A DNA stretch of 30,832 nucleotides from Limimaricola sp041580155 (GCA_041580155.1 JBFGEI010000006.1:1-30832); one strand, 5' to 3'. Counted from the stretch's first letter, positions 8,436 through 16,187 are shown. The notes: generated by a model not told the origin, from the sequence alone. Program-made: numbers and translations.

Positions 8436-9600
8436 GACCGCAGCCGGGTCCGGCGTGACCGGCGACGCCGACGCCCGGCCGCCGGGCGGGCTGGTCTGGA
8501 TCCATTGCCCGGACCAGCGCCGCTTCGCCGCGGTGCTGGCGCTGGCGCGCCGGCTCGAGGAAGAGCGCGACGCTGTCAGCCTGCTGGTCACCGGCCGCAT
8601 CGGTCTGCCGGCGGGCACGCCGCGCAACCTGCGGCTTGCGGTGATCCCGAGCGAGGCGCGCGGCGCGGCGCAGGGCTGGCTCGACCACTGGCGGCCCGAC
8701 ATGCTGCTGTGGATGGGCGGCGCGCTGCTGCCGGTGCTGCTTGGCGAGACGGCGCGCACCGCGATCCCGATGCTGCTGGTCGAGGCCGACGCCGCCGGTC
8801 CGGTGCTGTCGGGCGTCGGCTGGCGCCCCGGCTCGCGGCGCGCCGCGCTGCAGCACTTCGACCGTGCGCTGGCGCTGGACGGCACCGCGAAGGCGCGGCT
8901 GCGCCGGCTCGGCATCCCGGACGAGCGGATCGAGGTGACCGGCGCGCTCGACGACATCGGGCCGCTGCCGGGCTGTCACGAACGCGACCGCGGCGACATG
9001 GCGCGGGCCATCGGCGCCCGGCCGGTCTGGCTGGTCGCCGGCGCGGTCTCGGGCGAGATCGCCAGCATCGCGGCGGCGCACCGGCAAGCGATCAAGCGGG
9101 CGCACCGGCTGCTGCTGCTGATCGCCCCGGCGCGCGAGTCCGATGCCCCGGCAATGGCGAGCGCGCTGCGCAAGCACGGCTTCCTGCTGTCGAACCGCGG
9201 CGACGACGAAGAACCCGACGAGACCACCGAGATCTACCTTGCCGACGGTCCCGGCGAAATCGGGCTGTGGTACCGGCTGTCGCCGATCACCCTGATGGGC
9301 GGCACCATGTCGGGCCGCGCCTGCCGCGACCCGCTGGAACCGGCGGCGCTCGGCTCGGCGGTGCTGCACGGGATGCAGCCGGCCTCGCATGACGAAAGCT
9401 TCGCCCGGCTGGCCGCCGCAGGCGCCTGCCGCGCAGTGCGCAGCCCGGCCGATCTGGGGTTGGCGGTCGAGGCGCTGCTGGCGCCGGACCGCGCCGCGGC
9501 GCTGGCCCGCGCCGCCTGGGACGTCAGCTCGGCCGGGGCCGAGGCGACCAACCGCGTCATCGACCTGATCCGCGACCACCTGGAGCGCGACCCGCGATGA
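8425..9600 (+). CDS. Kdo-transferase (WaaA/KdtA)-like glycosyltransferase, divergent and short
   Basis: A 391-residue protein that follows the WaaA/KdtA fold: LVWIH near residue 23, a TGALDD linker, YLADGPGEIGLWYRL (WaaA has a similar ...GELGLWYR motif) and the C-terminal DPLEPAALGSAVLHG, which matches the family's NPLEPAALG signature. WaaA moves Kdo from CMP-Kdo to lipid A. Two differences stand out: the usual N-terminal membrane anchor of about 45 residues is absent, and the SVGE segment that holds the catalytic Glu after WIHA is replaced by CPDQRR. It may be an altered or second-copy enzyme. Start: TTG at 8425 overlapping DUF4170; a GTG at 8455 is the alternative. It overlaps lpxK by ATGA. 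Confidence 0.78.
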   Translation: MATETAAGSGVTGDADARPPGGLVWIHCPDQRRFAAVLALARRLEEERDAVSLLVTGRIGLPAGTPRNLRLAVIPSEARGAAQGWLDHWRPDMLLWMGGALLPVLLGETARTAIPMLLVEADAAGPVLSGVGWRPGSRRAALQHFDRALALDGTAKARLRRLGIPDERIEVTGALDDIGPLPGCHERDRGDMARAIGARPVWLVAGAVSGEIASIAAAHRQAIKRAHRLLLLIAPARESDAPAMASALRKHGFLLSNRGDDEEPDETTEIYLADGPGEIGLWYRLSPITLMGGTMSGRACRDPLEPAALGSAVLHGMQPASHDESFARLAAAGACRAVRSPADLGLAVEALLAPDRAAALARAAWDVSSAGAEATNRVIDLIRDHLERDPR

Positions 9601-10601
9601 AGACGCCCGAGTTCTGGTTCAGCGATCCCGAAAGCCCGGCCTGGCAGGCCCGGCTGCTGGCGCCCTTGGGCCGGGCCTACGCCGCGGCGACGGCGCGGCG
9701 GCTGCGGCGCGGCACGCCCTGGCGCGCCCCGGTGCCGGTGATCTGCGTTGGCAATCTCAACGCCGGCGGCACCGGCAAGACCCCGACGGTGATCGCGCTG
9801 CTGCAGATGCTTGCGGCCCGCGGCATCGCCGCGCATGTGGTCAGCCGCGGCCATGGCGGCAGCCTGACCGGCCCGGTGCGGGTCGACGACCGGCGCCACG
9901 GCGCCGCCGATTGCGGCGACGAGCCGCTGCTGCTGGCCGCCTTCGGGCCGACCTGGGTCGCGCGTGACCGCGCCGAGGGCGCGCGCGCCGCGGTGGCGGC
10001 CGGGGCGCAGGCGATCCTGCTCGACGACGGGTTCCAGAACCCGGCGCTGGCGCAGGACCTGTCGCTGGTGGTGGTCGACGCGGCGCGCGGCTTCGGCAAC
10101 GGCCGGGCGCTGCCGGCCGGGCCGCTGCGCGAGCCGGTGGCGCCGGGCCTGGCGCGGGCCGACATGGTGCTGTCGATCGGCCCTAGGCCGGCGCAGGCGC
10201 GATTCCTGGCAAGCTGGGGCGCGGCGCTGCGCGGGCTGCCGCATCTGACCGGGGCGCTGGCGCCGCTGCAGACCGGCATGGTCTGGACCGACATGCCGGT
10301 GCTGGCCTTCGCCGGTATCGGCCATCCGGAAAAGTTCTTCGCCACGCTGAAGGGGCTTGGTGCCGATCTGCGCCGCGCCGAGGCGCTGGCCGATCACCAG
10401 CCGCTGACCGCGGCGCTGATGCAGCGGCTCGAGCTCGAGGCGAAGGCGCTGCCGGCGCAGCTTGTCACAACGGAAAAGGACGCGGTGCGTCTGCCCGCGT
10501 CCTTTCGTCAGAAGGTGCTGACCCTGCCGGTGCGGCTCGGGCTGGACGATGCCGCCCCGCTCGATGCCGCGCTGGACCGGATCGGGCTTACTCCTCGATG
10601 A
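9597..10601 (+). CDS. lpxK: Tetraacyldisaccharide 4'-kinase LpxK
   Basis: A 334-residue kinase that phosphorylates the 4' position of the lipid A disaccharide at the inner-membrane face. The family signature VPVICVGNLNAGGTGKTP carries the P-loop (GGTGKT), and ILLDDGFQN is the conserved DDGFQ motif of LpxK. The N-terminus (FWFSDPESPAWQARLLAPLG) is typical in place and length. The start codon overlaps the previous stop (ATGA), and the gene follows the Kdo-transferase-like gene, an order usual for lipid A clusters. Its 3' end overlaps the convergent DsbA-family gene by 14 nt, leaving no room for an intergenic terminator. Confidence 0.93.
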   Translation: MKTPEFWFSDPESPAWQARLLAPLGRAYAAATARRLRRGTPWRAPVPVICVGNLNAGGTGKTPTVIALLQMLAARGIAAHVVSRGHGGSLTGPVRVDDRRHGAADCGDEPLLLAAFGPTWVARDRAEGARAAVAAGAQAILLDDGFQNPALAQDLSLVVVDAARGFGNGRALPAGPLREPVAPGLARADMVLSIGPRPAQARFLASWGAALRGLPHLTGALAPLQTGMVWTDMPVLAFAGIGHPEKFFATLKGLGADLRRAEALADHQPLTAALMQRLELEAKALPAQLVTTEKDAVRLPASFRQKVLTLPVRLGLDDAAPLDAALDRIGLTPR

Positions 10602-11400
10602 GGCCGTCGATGATCTCGGCCATGTCGGCGAAGGCCATGTTGGAGTGCTTCTCGCCGTTGATCAGGAAGGTCGGCGTCGCGGTGATCTCGTCGCGGGTGG
10701 CGTTTTCCTCGAACCAGGCCACCAGGGTCTGCGCGGTGCGGCCATCGCTCATGCAGGCATCGAGCTGGGCCTCTTCGAGACCGGCGCTCAGGCCGATGCG
10801 ACGCAGGTTCGCGGCGATCGCGGCCGGATCGCCACCGGCGGCCCACTGGCTCTGCTGCTCGTAGAGCATGTCGGAAATTCCGAAGTACTTCTGCTCGCCG
10901 CCGCAGCGGGCGATCATCGACGCCCAAAGACCGGGACGGTCGAAATACACCTCGCGGTAGACGAAGCGCACCTTGCCGCTGTCGATGTAGTCCTGCTTGA
11001 GCTGCGGATAGCTGGTGGAGTGCCAGTCCTCGCAATGCGGGCAGGTGAAGGACGCGTATTCGATCACGGTGACCGGCGCGTCCTCGGCGCCCTGGGCCAT
11101 GTCGACGATGCTCGCGGTGTCGATCTCGGCCGCGGTCTCGGCGGCGGCGTCCTCGGCCTCGGCGGCGCCTTCGGTCTCGGCGGTGGTCTCGCCGCTGGCC
11201 TCGGCGGCGGTGCCGGTCTCGTTGTCCGGGGTCGCCTCGGTGCTGGTCTCGGCCGGCGCTTCGACCGGCGCGTCAGCGGCCGGGTCTGCGGCGGCATCGG
11301 CGCTGCTGGTCTGCGCCGACACGGCGGTCGGGGTCAGCATCCAGCCGCCGCCCAGCGCGACGGCGGTGGACAGGGCCAGGACGGAAAGCGGTGTGTTCAT
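10588..11400 (-). CDS. DsbA-family thiol:disulfide oxidoreductase with acidic linker
   Basis: A 270-residue periplasmic thioredoxin-fold protein. A signal peptide (to about residue 30, ...TAVSAQ) is followed by a 65-residue Ala/Glu/Thr low-complexity linker, then the thioredoxin domain with C120-P-H-C123 (YASFTCPHCEDWH), the cis-Pro loop ATPTF (241-245) and a further Cys pair at 166 and 216. CPHC is the E. coli DsbA active-site sequence, so disulfide formation in exported proteins is the likely role. The frame is open upstream to 11808, but the ATG at 11400 has GAGG eight bases before it and starts the signal peptide. It lies 14 bp downstream of the DUF721 gene, probably in one transcript. 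Confidence 0.88.
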   Translation of the reverse strand: MNTPLSVLALSTAVALGGGWMLTPTAVSAQTSSADAAADPAADAPVEAPAETSTEATPDNETGTAAEASGETTAETEGAAEAEDAAAETAAEIDTASIVDMAQGAEDAPVTVIEYASFTCPHCEDWHSTSYPQLKQDYIDSGKVRFVYREVYFDRPGLWASMIARCGGEQKYFGISDMLYEQQSQWAAGGDPAAIAANLRRIGLSAGLEEAQLDACMSDGRTAQTLVAWFEENATRDEITATPTFLINGEKHSNMAFADMAEIIDGLIEE

Positions 11401-11414
11401 CGGAGATCCTCGGG

Positions 11415-11927
11415 TCAGTCGGTCTGTCGTTTGGACAGGACATTGGCTGCCAGAGCCTGGAGCGCAAGTCGCAATTCCGTGTTCCCGACGCCCTCGGCGG
11501 CGCGTTCGGCGCGCGGCGCGATGGTCGGATCGACCTTGGGCGGCGCCGGTTTCGGCGCCGGGGCGAAGGCCGCCTGGCCTTCGGCAAAGCCGGTCGGCGC
11601 GGTTTGGGTGATCCGCACCTTGGAGATCGCCCGGTAGCCGTAGCAGGCGTTGACCCGGTCGCGGATCGTGTCGAGCTGCATCGCCAGCATCGGCGCCTGC
11701 GCCCCGGTGGTCAGCACGGTCAGCGTCGCGCCCAGGCCATTCTGGCCATAGCCGACCTTCACCGGCTGCGCGACCGAGGCGGTGTCGTCGCCGACGATCT
11801 CGGCCCAATGGGTCAGCAGTCGAGTCACCGCGAAGCCGCGGCTTTCGCCGGCGCTGCGGATTCGGCTCTGCATCAGGCCGGAGGCCTGCGCAAAACCGCG
11901 TGTCGTGGAGTATCGGCGCTGTTTCAT
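11415..11927 (-). CDS. DUF721 (DciA-like) protein
   Basis: A 170-residue protein: MKQRRYSTTRGFAQASGLMQ, then the DUF721 core LLTHWAEIVGDDTASVAQPV and LTVLTTGAQAPMLAMQLDTI, followed by an Ala/Pro-rich linker and a short C-terminal helix. DUF721 includes DciA, a loader of the replicative helicase in bacteria that lack DnaC; whether this one has that role is not shown by sequence. The frame stays open to 12053, but the first 42 residues there are not conserved-looking and would overlap mutY. The start at 11927 is nearly back-to-back with the divergent mutY gene, so both share a very short promoter region. Confidence 0.82.
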   Translation of the reverse strand: MKQRRYSTTRGFAQASGLMQSRIRSAGESRGFAVTRLLTHWAEIVGDDTASVAQPVKVGYGQNGLGATLTVLTTGAQAPMLAMQLDTIRDRVNACYGYRAISKVRITQTAPTGFAEGQAAFAPAPKPAPPKVDPTIAPRAERAAEGVGNTELRLALQALAANVLSKRQTD

Positions 11928-11979
11928 GATGGCTCCATACCTACTAGATCGGGACCGGGTCCGGCCAGAGGAGTTTCGG

Positions 11980-13047
11980 GTGACAGATGCGCAGATGACC
12001 GCCGAGCTGCTGGCCTGGTACGACCGCAACGCCCGCGCCATGCCCTGGCGCACCGGCCCGGCCGACCGCGCCGCCGGGATCCGCCCCGATCCCTACCGGG
12101 TCTGGCTGTCCGAGGTGATGCTGCAGCAGACCACCGTCGCGGCGGTGCGCAAGTACCACGAGCGATTCACCGCGCTTTGGCCGAGCGTCGCCGATCTTGC
12201 CGCCGCGCCCGACGCCGAGGTGATGGCCGAGTGGGCCGGGCTTGGCTACTACGCCCGGGCCCGCAACCTGCTGAAATGCGCCCGCGCCGTGGTCGATCGG
12301 CACGACGGTGTGTTTCCCGACACGCTGGATGCGCTGCGCGCCCTGCCCGGCATCGGCCCCTACACCGCCGCCGCGGTCGCCGCGATCGCCTTCGACCGGT
12401 CCGAGGTGGTGGTCGACGGCAATGTCGAACGGGTGATGGCGCGGCTGTTCGACATCCATACCCCGCTGCCCGCCGCCAAGCCCGAGCTGACCCGGCTGGC
12501 GGCGCGGCTGACGCCACGGCAGCGCCCTGGCGACCACGCCCAGGCGGTGATGGATCTCGGCGCGACGATCTGCACCCCGCGCAACCCGGCCTGCGGCATC
12601 TGCCCGCTGCGCGCGCCCTGCCTGGCGCGGGCCGCCGGCAGCGCCGCGATGCTGCCGGCCAAGACCCCGAAGAAACCGAAACCGCTGCGCCACGGCTACG
12701 CCTATGTCGGCCGCACCGCCGACGGCGCCTGGCTGGTCGAGACCCGGCCCGACAGTGGCCTGCTGGGCGGCATGCTGGGGTTTCCCGGGTCGGACTGGTC
12801 CGAAACCCCCGAACCGGCGCCGCCGGCCGCCGCCGACTGGCGCGAGATCGGCGAGGCGCGGCACACCTTCACCCATTTCCACCTGCGGCTGACGGTGATG
12901 GCGGCGCGGCTGGCCGGCGTGAACCCGGAGCGCGGCGAGCTGGTGCCGGCGGCCGATTTCCGCGCCGCCGCGCTGCCGACGGTGATGCGCAAGGTCCACG
13001 ACATCGCGGCCCCCGAGTTGGCCGCCGGTTTGGCAATTGAGCGGTAA
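11980..13047 (+). CDS. mutY: A/G-specific adenine glycosylase MutY
   Basis: A 355-residue DNA repair enzyme that removes adenine opposite 8-oxoguanine. Visible motifs: SEVMLQQT with catalytic Glu45, the helix-hairpin-helix LPGIGPYTA (122-130), VVVDGNVERV with catalytic Asp146, and the [4Fe-4S] loop Cys198-x6-Cys205-x2-Cys208-x5-Cys214. The C-terminal NUDIX-like domain ends in HTFTHFHLRLTV, typical of the 8-oxoG recognition part. Start: a GTG at 11980 preceded by AGAGGAG at a 6-nt gap; upstream ATGs at 11926/11929 lack such a site and would overlap the divergent DUF721 start. Confidence 0.94.
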   Translation: MTDAQMTAELLAWYDRNARAMPWRTGPADRAAGIRPDPYRVWLSEVMLQQTTVAAVRKYHERFTALWPSVADLAAAPDAEVMAEWAGLGYYARARNLLKCARAVVDRHDGVFPDTLDALRALPGIGPYTAAAVAAIAFDRSEVVVDGNVERVMARLFDIHTPLPAAKPELTRLAARLTPRQRPGDHAQAVMDLGATICTPRNPACGICPLRAPCLARAAGSAAMLPAKTPKKPKPLRHGYAYVGRTADGAWLVETRPDSGLLGGMLGFPGSDWSETPEPAPPAAADWREIGEARHTFTHFHLRLTVMAARLAGVNPERGELVPAADFRAAALPTVMRKVHDIAAPELAAGLAIER

Positions 13048-13065
13048 CCCCGGCGCGGCTAGGCT
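13037..13065 (+). promoter_or_regulatory. Candidate promoter for alkB
   Basis: TTGAGC (13037-13042), 17 bp, TAGGCT (13060-13065). It begins in the last codons of mutY. Transcription would begin at or next to the A of the alkB ATG at 13072, and no good Shine-Dalgarno sequence is present, which suggests a leaderless message. Confidence 0.4.
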
Positions 13066-13071
13066 GCCCCG

Positions 13072-14226
13072 ATGACCGAGATCTCCGCCCCGCCCCGCCA
13101 AACCCGGACGCTGCTGCGCGGCGCGCTGCCGTTCTGGCTGTCTCTGCTGACCCTGCCGCTGGCGGTGATCGCCGCGACGCAGGGCGGCTGGGCGGTGCTG
13201 CTGCTGCCGGCCTTCGCCTGGCTGCTGTTCGACCTTCTCGACCTGGTCGGCGGCATCGACAGTTCCAACGCCGATCCCGACACCCCGGAATCGGCGCTGC
13301 TGCTGCATCGGCTGCTGACCATGATCTGGGTGCCGGTGCAGGCCGCGATGACCTTCGGGCTGGTCTATTACGTTACCCGGGCCGGGCATCTCGGCGGTTG
13401 GGAAAAGGCCGGGCTGTTCTTCGGCCAGGGCGTGGTGTCGGGCGCGATCGGCATCGTCTACGCGCACGAGTTGCTGCACCAGCGCAACCGGACCGAACGC
13501 TGGCTTGGCGACCTGCTGCTGGCGATGGTGCTGTATTCGCATTTCCGGTCGCATCACCTGCGGGTGCATCACACCCATGTCGGCACCCCCGGCGACGTGG
13601 TGACCGCGCGCTACAACGAAGGGTTCCACCGCTATTTCCTGCGGGTGATGCGGCGCTGCCCGCGCGACGCCTGGGACGCCGAAGCCCGGCTGCTGGCGCG
13701 ACGCGGCCTGACCATGCGCAGCCGGCGCAACCCGTTCTGGCGCTACGCCGCGCTGCAGGCGGCGATGCTGGCGCTGGCGCTGCGGCTCGGCGGCCCCGAG
13801 GGGCTGCTACTGTTCGGCTTCCAGGCGCTGGTCGCGGCCTGGCATCTCGAGCTGGTGAACTACATCGAGCATTACGGGCTGACCCGAAAGCACCTGGGCG
13901 ACGGCCGCTACGACGCGGTGCAGCCGCGGCATTCGTGGAACGCCTCGCACCGCGCGTCGAACTGGCTGCTGATCAACCTGCAGCGCCACTCGGACCACCA
14001 CACCAAGCCGGATCGGCGCTACCCCTTGCTGCAGACCTACCCCGAGAGCGAGGCGCCGCAGCTGCCGCAGGGCTACCCGGTGATGGGCATCGCGGCGATG
14101 ATCCCGCCGATCTGGCGCCGGGTGATGAACCCGCGGGTCCGGGCCTGGCGCCGGCTGCACTACCCAGAAGTCACCGACTGGGGCCCCTACAAGCGCGGCG
14201 AGCTGCCGCTGCCGCGGCGGCTCTAG
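13072..14226 (+). CDS. alkB: AlkB-type alkane 1-monooxygenase
   Basis: A 384-residue integral-membrane di-iron hydroxylase. The first 100 residues form several hydrophobic helices. The histidine clusters are HELLH (132-136), HFRSHH...HHTH (157-169) and LQRHSDHH (303-310), with the NYIEHYG motif (HYG 267-269). The last cluster, LQRHSDHHTKPDRRYP, closely matches the AlkB signature and distinguishes it from general fatty-acid desaturases. AlkB oxidises medium-chain alkanes to 1-alkanols with rubredoxin and rubredoxin reductase; neither partner is adjacent. Its neighbours are DNA-repair and methylation genes, so context gives no metabolic hint. It converges on ccrM with 3 bp between stops. Confidence 0.87.
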   Translation: MTEISAPPRQTRTLLRGALPFWLSLLTLPLAVIAATQGGWAVLLLPAFAWLLFDLLDLVGGIDSSNADPDTPESALLLHRLLTMIWVPVQAAMTFGLVYYVTRAGHLGGWEKAGLFFGQGVVSGAIGIVYAHELLHQRNRTERWLGDLLLAMVLYSHFRSHHLRVHHTHVGTPGDVVTARYNEGFHRYFLRVMRRCPRDAWDAEARLLARRGLTMRSRRNPFWRYAALQAAMLALALRLGGPEGLLLFGFQALVAAWHLELVNYIEHYGLTRKHLGDGRYDAVQPRHSWNASHRASNWLLINLQRHSDHHTKPDRRYPLLQTYPESEAPQLPQGYPVMGIAAMIPPIWRRVMNPRVRAWRRLHYPEVTDWGPYKRGELPLPRRL

Positions 14227-14229
14227 GGC

Positions 14230-15339
14230 TTAACCTTCCAGCATCTCGGCGCGAATCTGCTGCCGCAGCAGGTCGATCGGCACGGTGACGCCGTCGCGCT
14301 TGAAGTGCCAGTAGGTCCAGCCGTTGCACGACGGCGCGCCTTCGAGATGCGCCCCGACCTGGTGGATCGATCCCTTCACATCGGCGCCGATCAGCGTGCC
14401 GTCGGCGCGCACCTTGGCGCTGTGCCGGCCGTTCATGCTCATCAGCACCTCGCCCGGGCGCAGCATGCCGCGCTCGACCAGCACGCCGAAAGCGACGCGC
14501 GGCTCGGCGCGCTTCGAAGTGGTCACCTGCACCGCCTCGGCGTCGTAGGGCCGCACCGCGGCAAGCCGCTTTTCCGCGACCTTGCGGTAGCTTTCCTCGC
14601 GCTCGATGCCGATGAAGTTCCGGCCCAGCGACTTCGCCACGGCGCCGGTGGTGCCCGAGCCGAAGAACGGGTCGAGGATCACGTCGCCGGGGTTGGTGGT
14701 GCCGACCAGCACCCGGTGCAGCAGCGATTCGGGTTTCTGGGTCGGATGCGCCTTGGCGCCGCTGTCGTCCTTCAGCCGCTCGTGGCCGGTGCAGATCGGC
14801 AGCACCCAGTCGCTGCGCATCTGCACGCCTTCGTTGAGCGCCTTCAGCGCCTCGTAGTTGAAGGTGTATTTCGCGCCCTCCGAGCGCGAGGCCCAGATCA
14901 GGGTCTCATGCGCGTTGGTCAGCCGCTTGCCGCGGAAGTTCGGCATCGGGTTCGACTTGCGCCAGACCACGTCGTTGAGAATCCAGAACCCCTGGTTCTG
15001 CAGCTCGGCGCCCAGCCGGAACACGTTGTGATAGCTGCCGATCACCCAGAGCGCCCCGGCCGGCTTCAGGATCCGCTTGGCCTCGGCCAGCCAGGCCTTG
15101 GTGAAGGCGTCGTACACCGCGAAGCTGTCGAAGCTGTCCCAGGCGTCGTCGACCGCGTCGACCCTGGAATTGTCCGGCCGCATCAGCTCTCCACGCAACT
15201 GGAGATTGTACGGCGGATCCGCAAAGACCAGGTCGACGCTGGCGTCGGGCAGCCGTTTCATCTCTTCGATGCAGTCGCCCGCAAGAATAGTGTTCAGCGG
15301 GAGTGCTTTCGCACCCCGGGTTCCGGTCTTCACGGTCAT
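14230..15339 (-). CDS. ccrM: CcrM-type adenine-N6 DNA methyltransferase (GANTC)
   Basis: A 369-residue beta-class N6-adenine methyltransferase. The catalytic motif is DPPYNLQL (from residue 41), and the AdoMet motif is DPFFGSGTTGAVA. A C-terminal domain of about 90 residues (ERGMLRPGEVLMSMNGRHSA ... CNGWTYWHFKRDG) is present; this extension is found in cell-cycle CcrM enzymes and absent from most restriction methylases. No restriction endonuclease is next to it. CcrM methylates GANTC and restores full methylation late in the cell cycle. Start: ATG at 15339 with AGAGG eight bases upstream; a GTG at 15357 is the alternative. The upstream 89 bp hold a dense regulatory region (separate entry). 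Confidence 0.92.
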   Translation of the reverse strand: MTVKTGTRGAKALPLNTILAGDCIEEMKRLPDASVDLVFADPPYNLQLRGELMRPDNSRVDAVDDAWDSFDSFAVYDAFTKAWLAEAKRILKPAGALWVIGSYHNVFRLGAELQNQGFWILNDVVWRKSNPMPNFRGKRLTNAHETLIWASRSEGAKYTFNYEALKALNEGVQMRSDWVLPICTGHERLKDDSGAKAHPTQKPESLLHRVLVGTTNPGDVILDPFFGSGTTGAVAKSLGRNFIGIEREESYRKVAEKRLAAVRPYDAEAVQVTTSKRAEPRVAFGVLVERGMLRPGEVLMSMNGRHSAKVRADGTLIGADVKGSIHQVGAHLEGAPSCNGWTYWHFKRDGVTVPIDLLRQQIRAEMLEG

Positions 15340-15378
15340 GGATATGCCTCTGATCACCGACGGTGGTCCGCCGTTGCT

Positions 15379-15430
15379 TGTGGATAACTATGAGTCAGAG
15401 GTGAGTCGGTGTCAAAATCTTTTTCGAATC
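15379..15430 (-). promoter_or_regulatory. ccrM promoter with three GANTC sites and a DnaA box
   Basis: Reading the minus strand: TTGACA at 15415-15410, a 17-bp spacer, CATAGT at 15392-15387. GANTC sites are at 15392-15396, 15403-15407 (both in or touching the spacer) and 15426-15430 (10 bp upstream of the -35 box, overlapping the rnhB stop). TTATCCACA, a perfect consensus DnaA box, lies at 15387-15379, over the expected transcription start. The site spacing (centres at 15394, 15405, 15428) is close to whole helical turns. Confidence 0.7.
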
Positions 15431-16058
15431 AGCCGGTTACGTTTTCGGCTTGATACAAGATGTTGTGGATAGGTTTGAAACTACGCCTATGATGCGGAGT
15501 TATCCCCAGATCTAGCAGTGCGGCGCCATGCACCCGCGTCCCGTAGCCCATGTTCTTTTCCCAGCCGTAGCCGGGATAACTCTGCGACAGCTCGGTCATG
15601 ATCCGGTCGCGCGCGACCTTGGCGACGATCGACGCGGCGGCGATCGACAGGCACCGCGCGTCGCCGCCGATCAGCGTCTCGGCCGGGTATCCGAAGTCGC
15701 GCGGCACCATGTTGCCGTCGATCAGCGCCAGCTCGGGCGCCGAGCGCAGCCCCTGCACCGCGCGCAGCATCGCCAGGTGCGAGGCCCGCAGGATGTTGAT
15801 CTCGTCGATCTCGGCGACGCTGGCATGGCCGATCGCGACCTCGGCCTGGTCCCAGATTTGCGCCGCCAGCCGGTCGCGCCGCGCCGCGGTCAGCTTCTTG
15901 CTGTCATCGAGACCGCCGGGAATCCGGTCCGCGTCCAGAATCACCGCCGCCGCGGTCACCGGCCCGGCAAGCGGGCCGCGGCCGACTTCGTCGACGCCGC
16001 AGATTCGGATCAGCCCGCGGGCGCGGGCGGCGAGTTCATGTGAAAAATCGGGTGTCAT
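15429..16058 (-). CDS. rnhB: Ribonuclease HII
   Basis: A 209-residue enzyme that removes RNA (including single ribonucleotides) from DNA. The signature ICGVDEVGRGPLAGPV holds the first two acidic catalytic residues (D23, E24); ALIDGN holds the next, and the SIVAKVARDRIM segment is typical of RNase HII. The frame is open to 16172 and an ATG at 16124 has a GGAG before it, but that ATG is inside the terminator hairpin of the gene upstream, and the extra residues are not like the family, so 16058 was chosen. rnhB precedes ccrM on the same strand; transcription of ccrM could partly come from here. Confidence 0.92.
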   Translation of the reverse strand: MTPDFSHELAARARGLIRICGVDEVGRGPLAGPVTAAAVILDADRIPGGLDDSKKLTAARRDRLAAQIWDQAEVAIGHASVAEIDEINILRASHLAMLRAVQGLRSAPELALIDGNMVPRDFGYPAETLIGGDARCLSIAAASIVAKVARDRIMTELSQSYPGYGWEKNMGYGTRVHGAALLDLGITPHHRRSFKPIHNILYQAENVTG

Positions 16059-16111
16059 GCGCCGGTTCTGGACCGGCAGCCGCCGCCGATCAACCGGCCG
16101 GATGAAATGGA

Positions 16112-16137
16112 GGGCGGAGAGCATGAGCTCTCCGCCC
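16112..16137 (-). terminator. Perfect 11-bp hairpin after the poly-Asp protein gene
   Basis: GGGCGGAGAGC, loop ATGA, GCTCTCCGCCC: a perfect inverted repeat 50 nt past the stop of the minus-strand gene at 16188. On that strand it is followed by TCCATTTCATC, a weak T-rich tail. It separates that gene from rnhB. Confidence 0.6.
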
Positions 16138-16187
16138 CCGGGGCGGTGCGACAACTGGGGCAAGCGCCGCACCTCTGCACGTCCGGA

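Noticed and set aside
11391..13040. A 549-codon plus-strand frame across the DUF721 gene and mutY
   Set aside because: Out of frame with mutY, Arg/Ala-rich, no recognisable domain.
16059..16124. Upstream ATG of rnhB at 16124 with a good ribosome-binding site
   Set aside because: The ATG is the loop of the perfect terminator hairpin 16112-16137; the added residues are not RNase HII-like.
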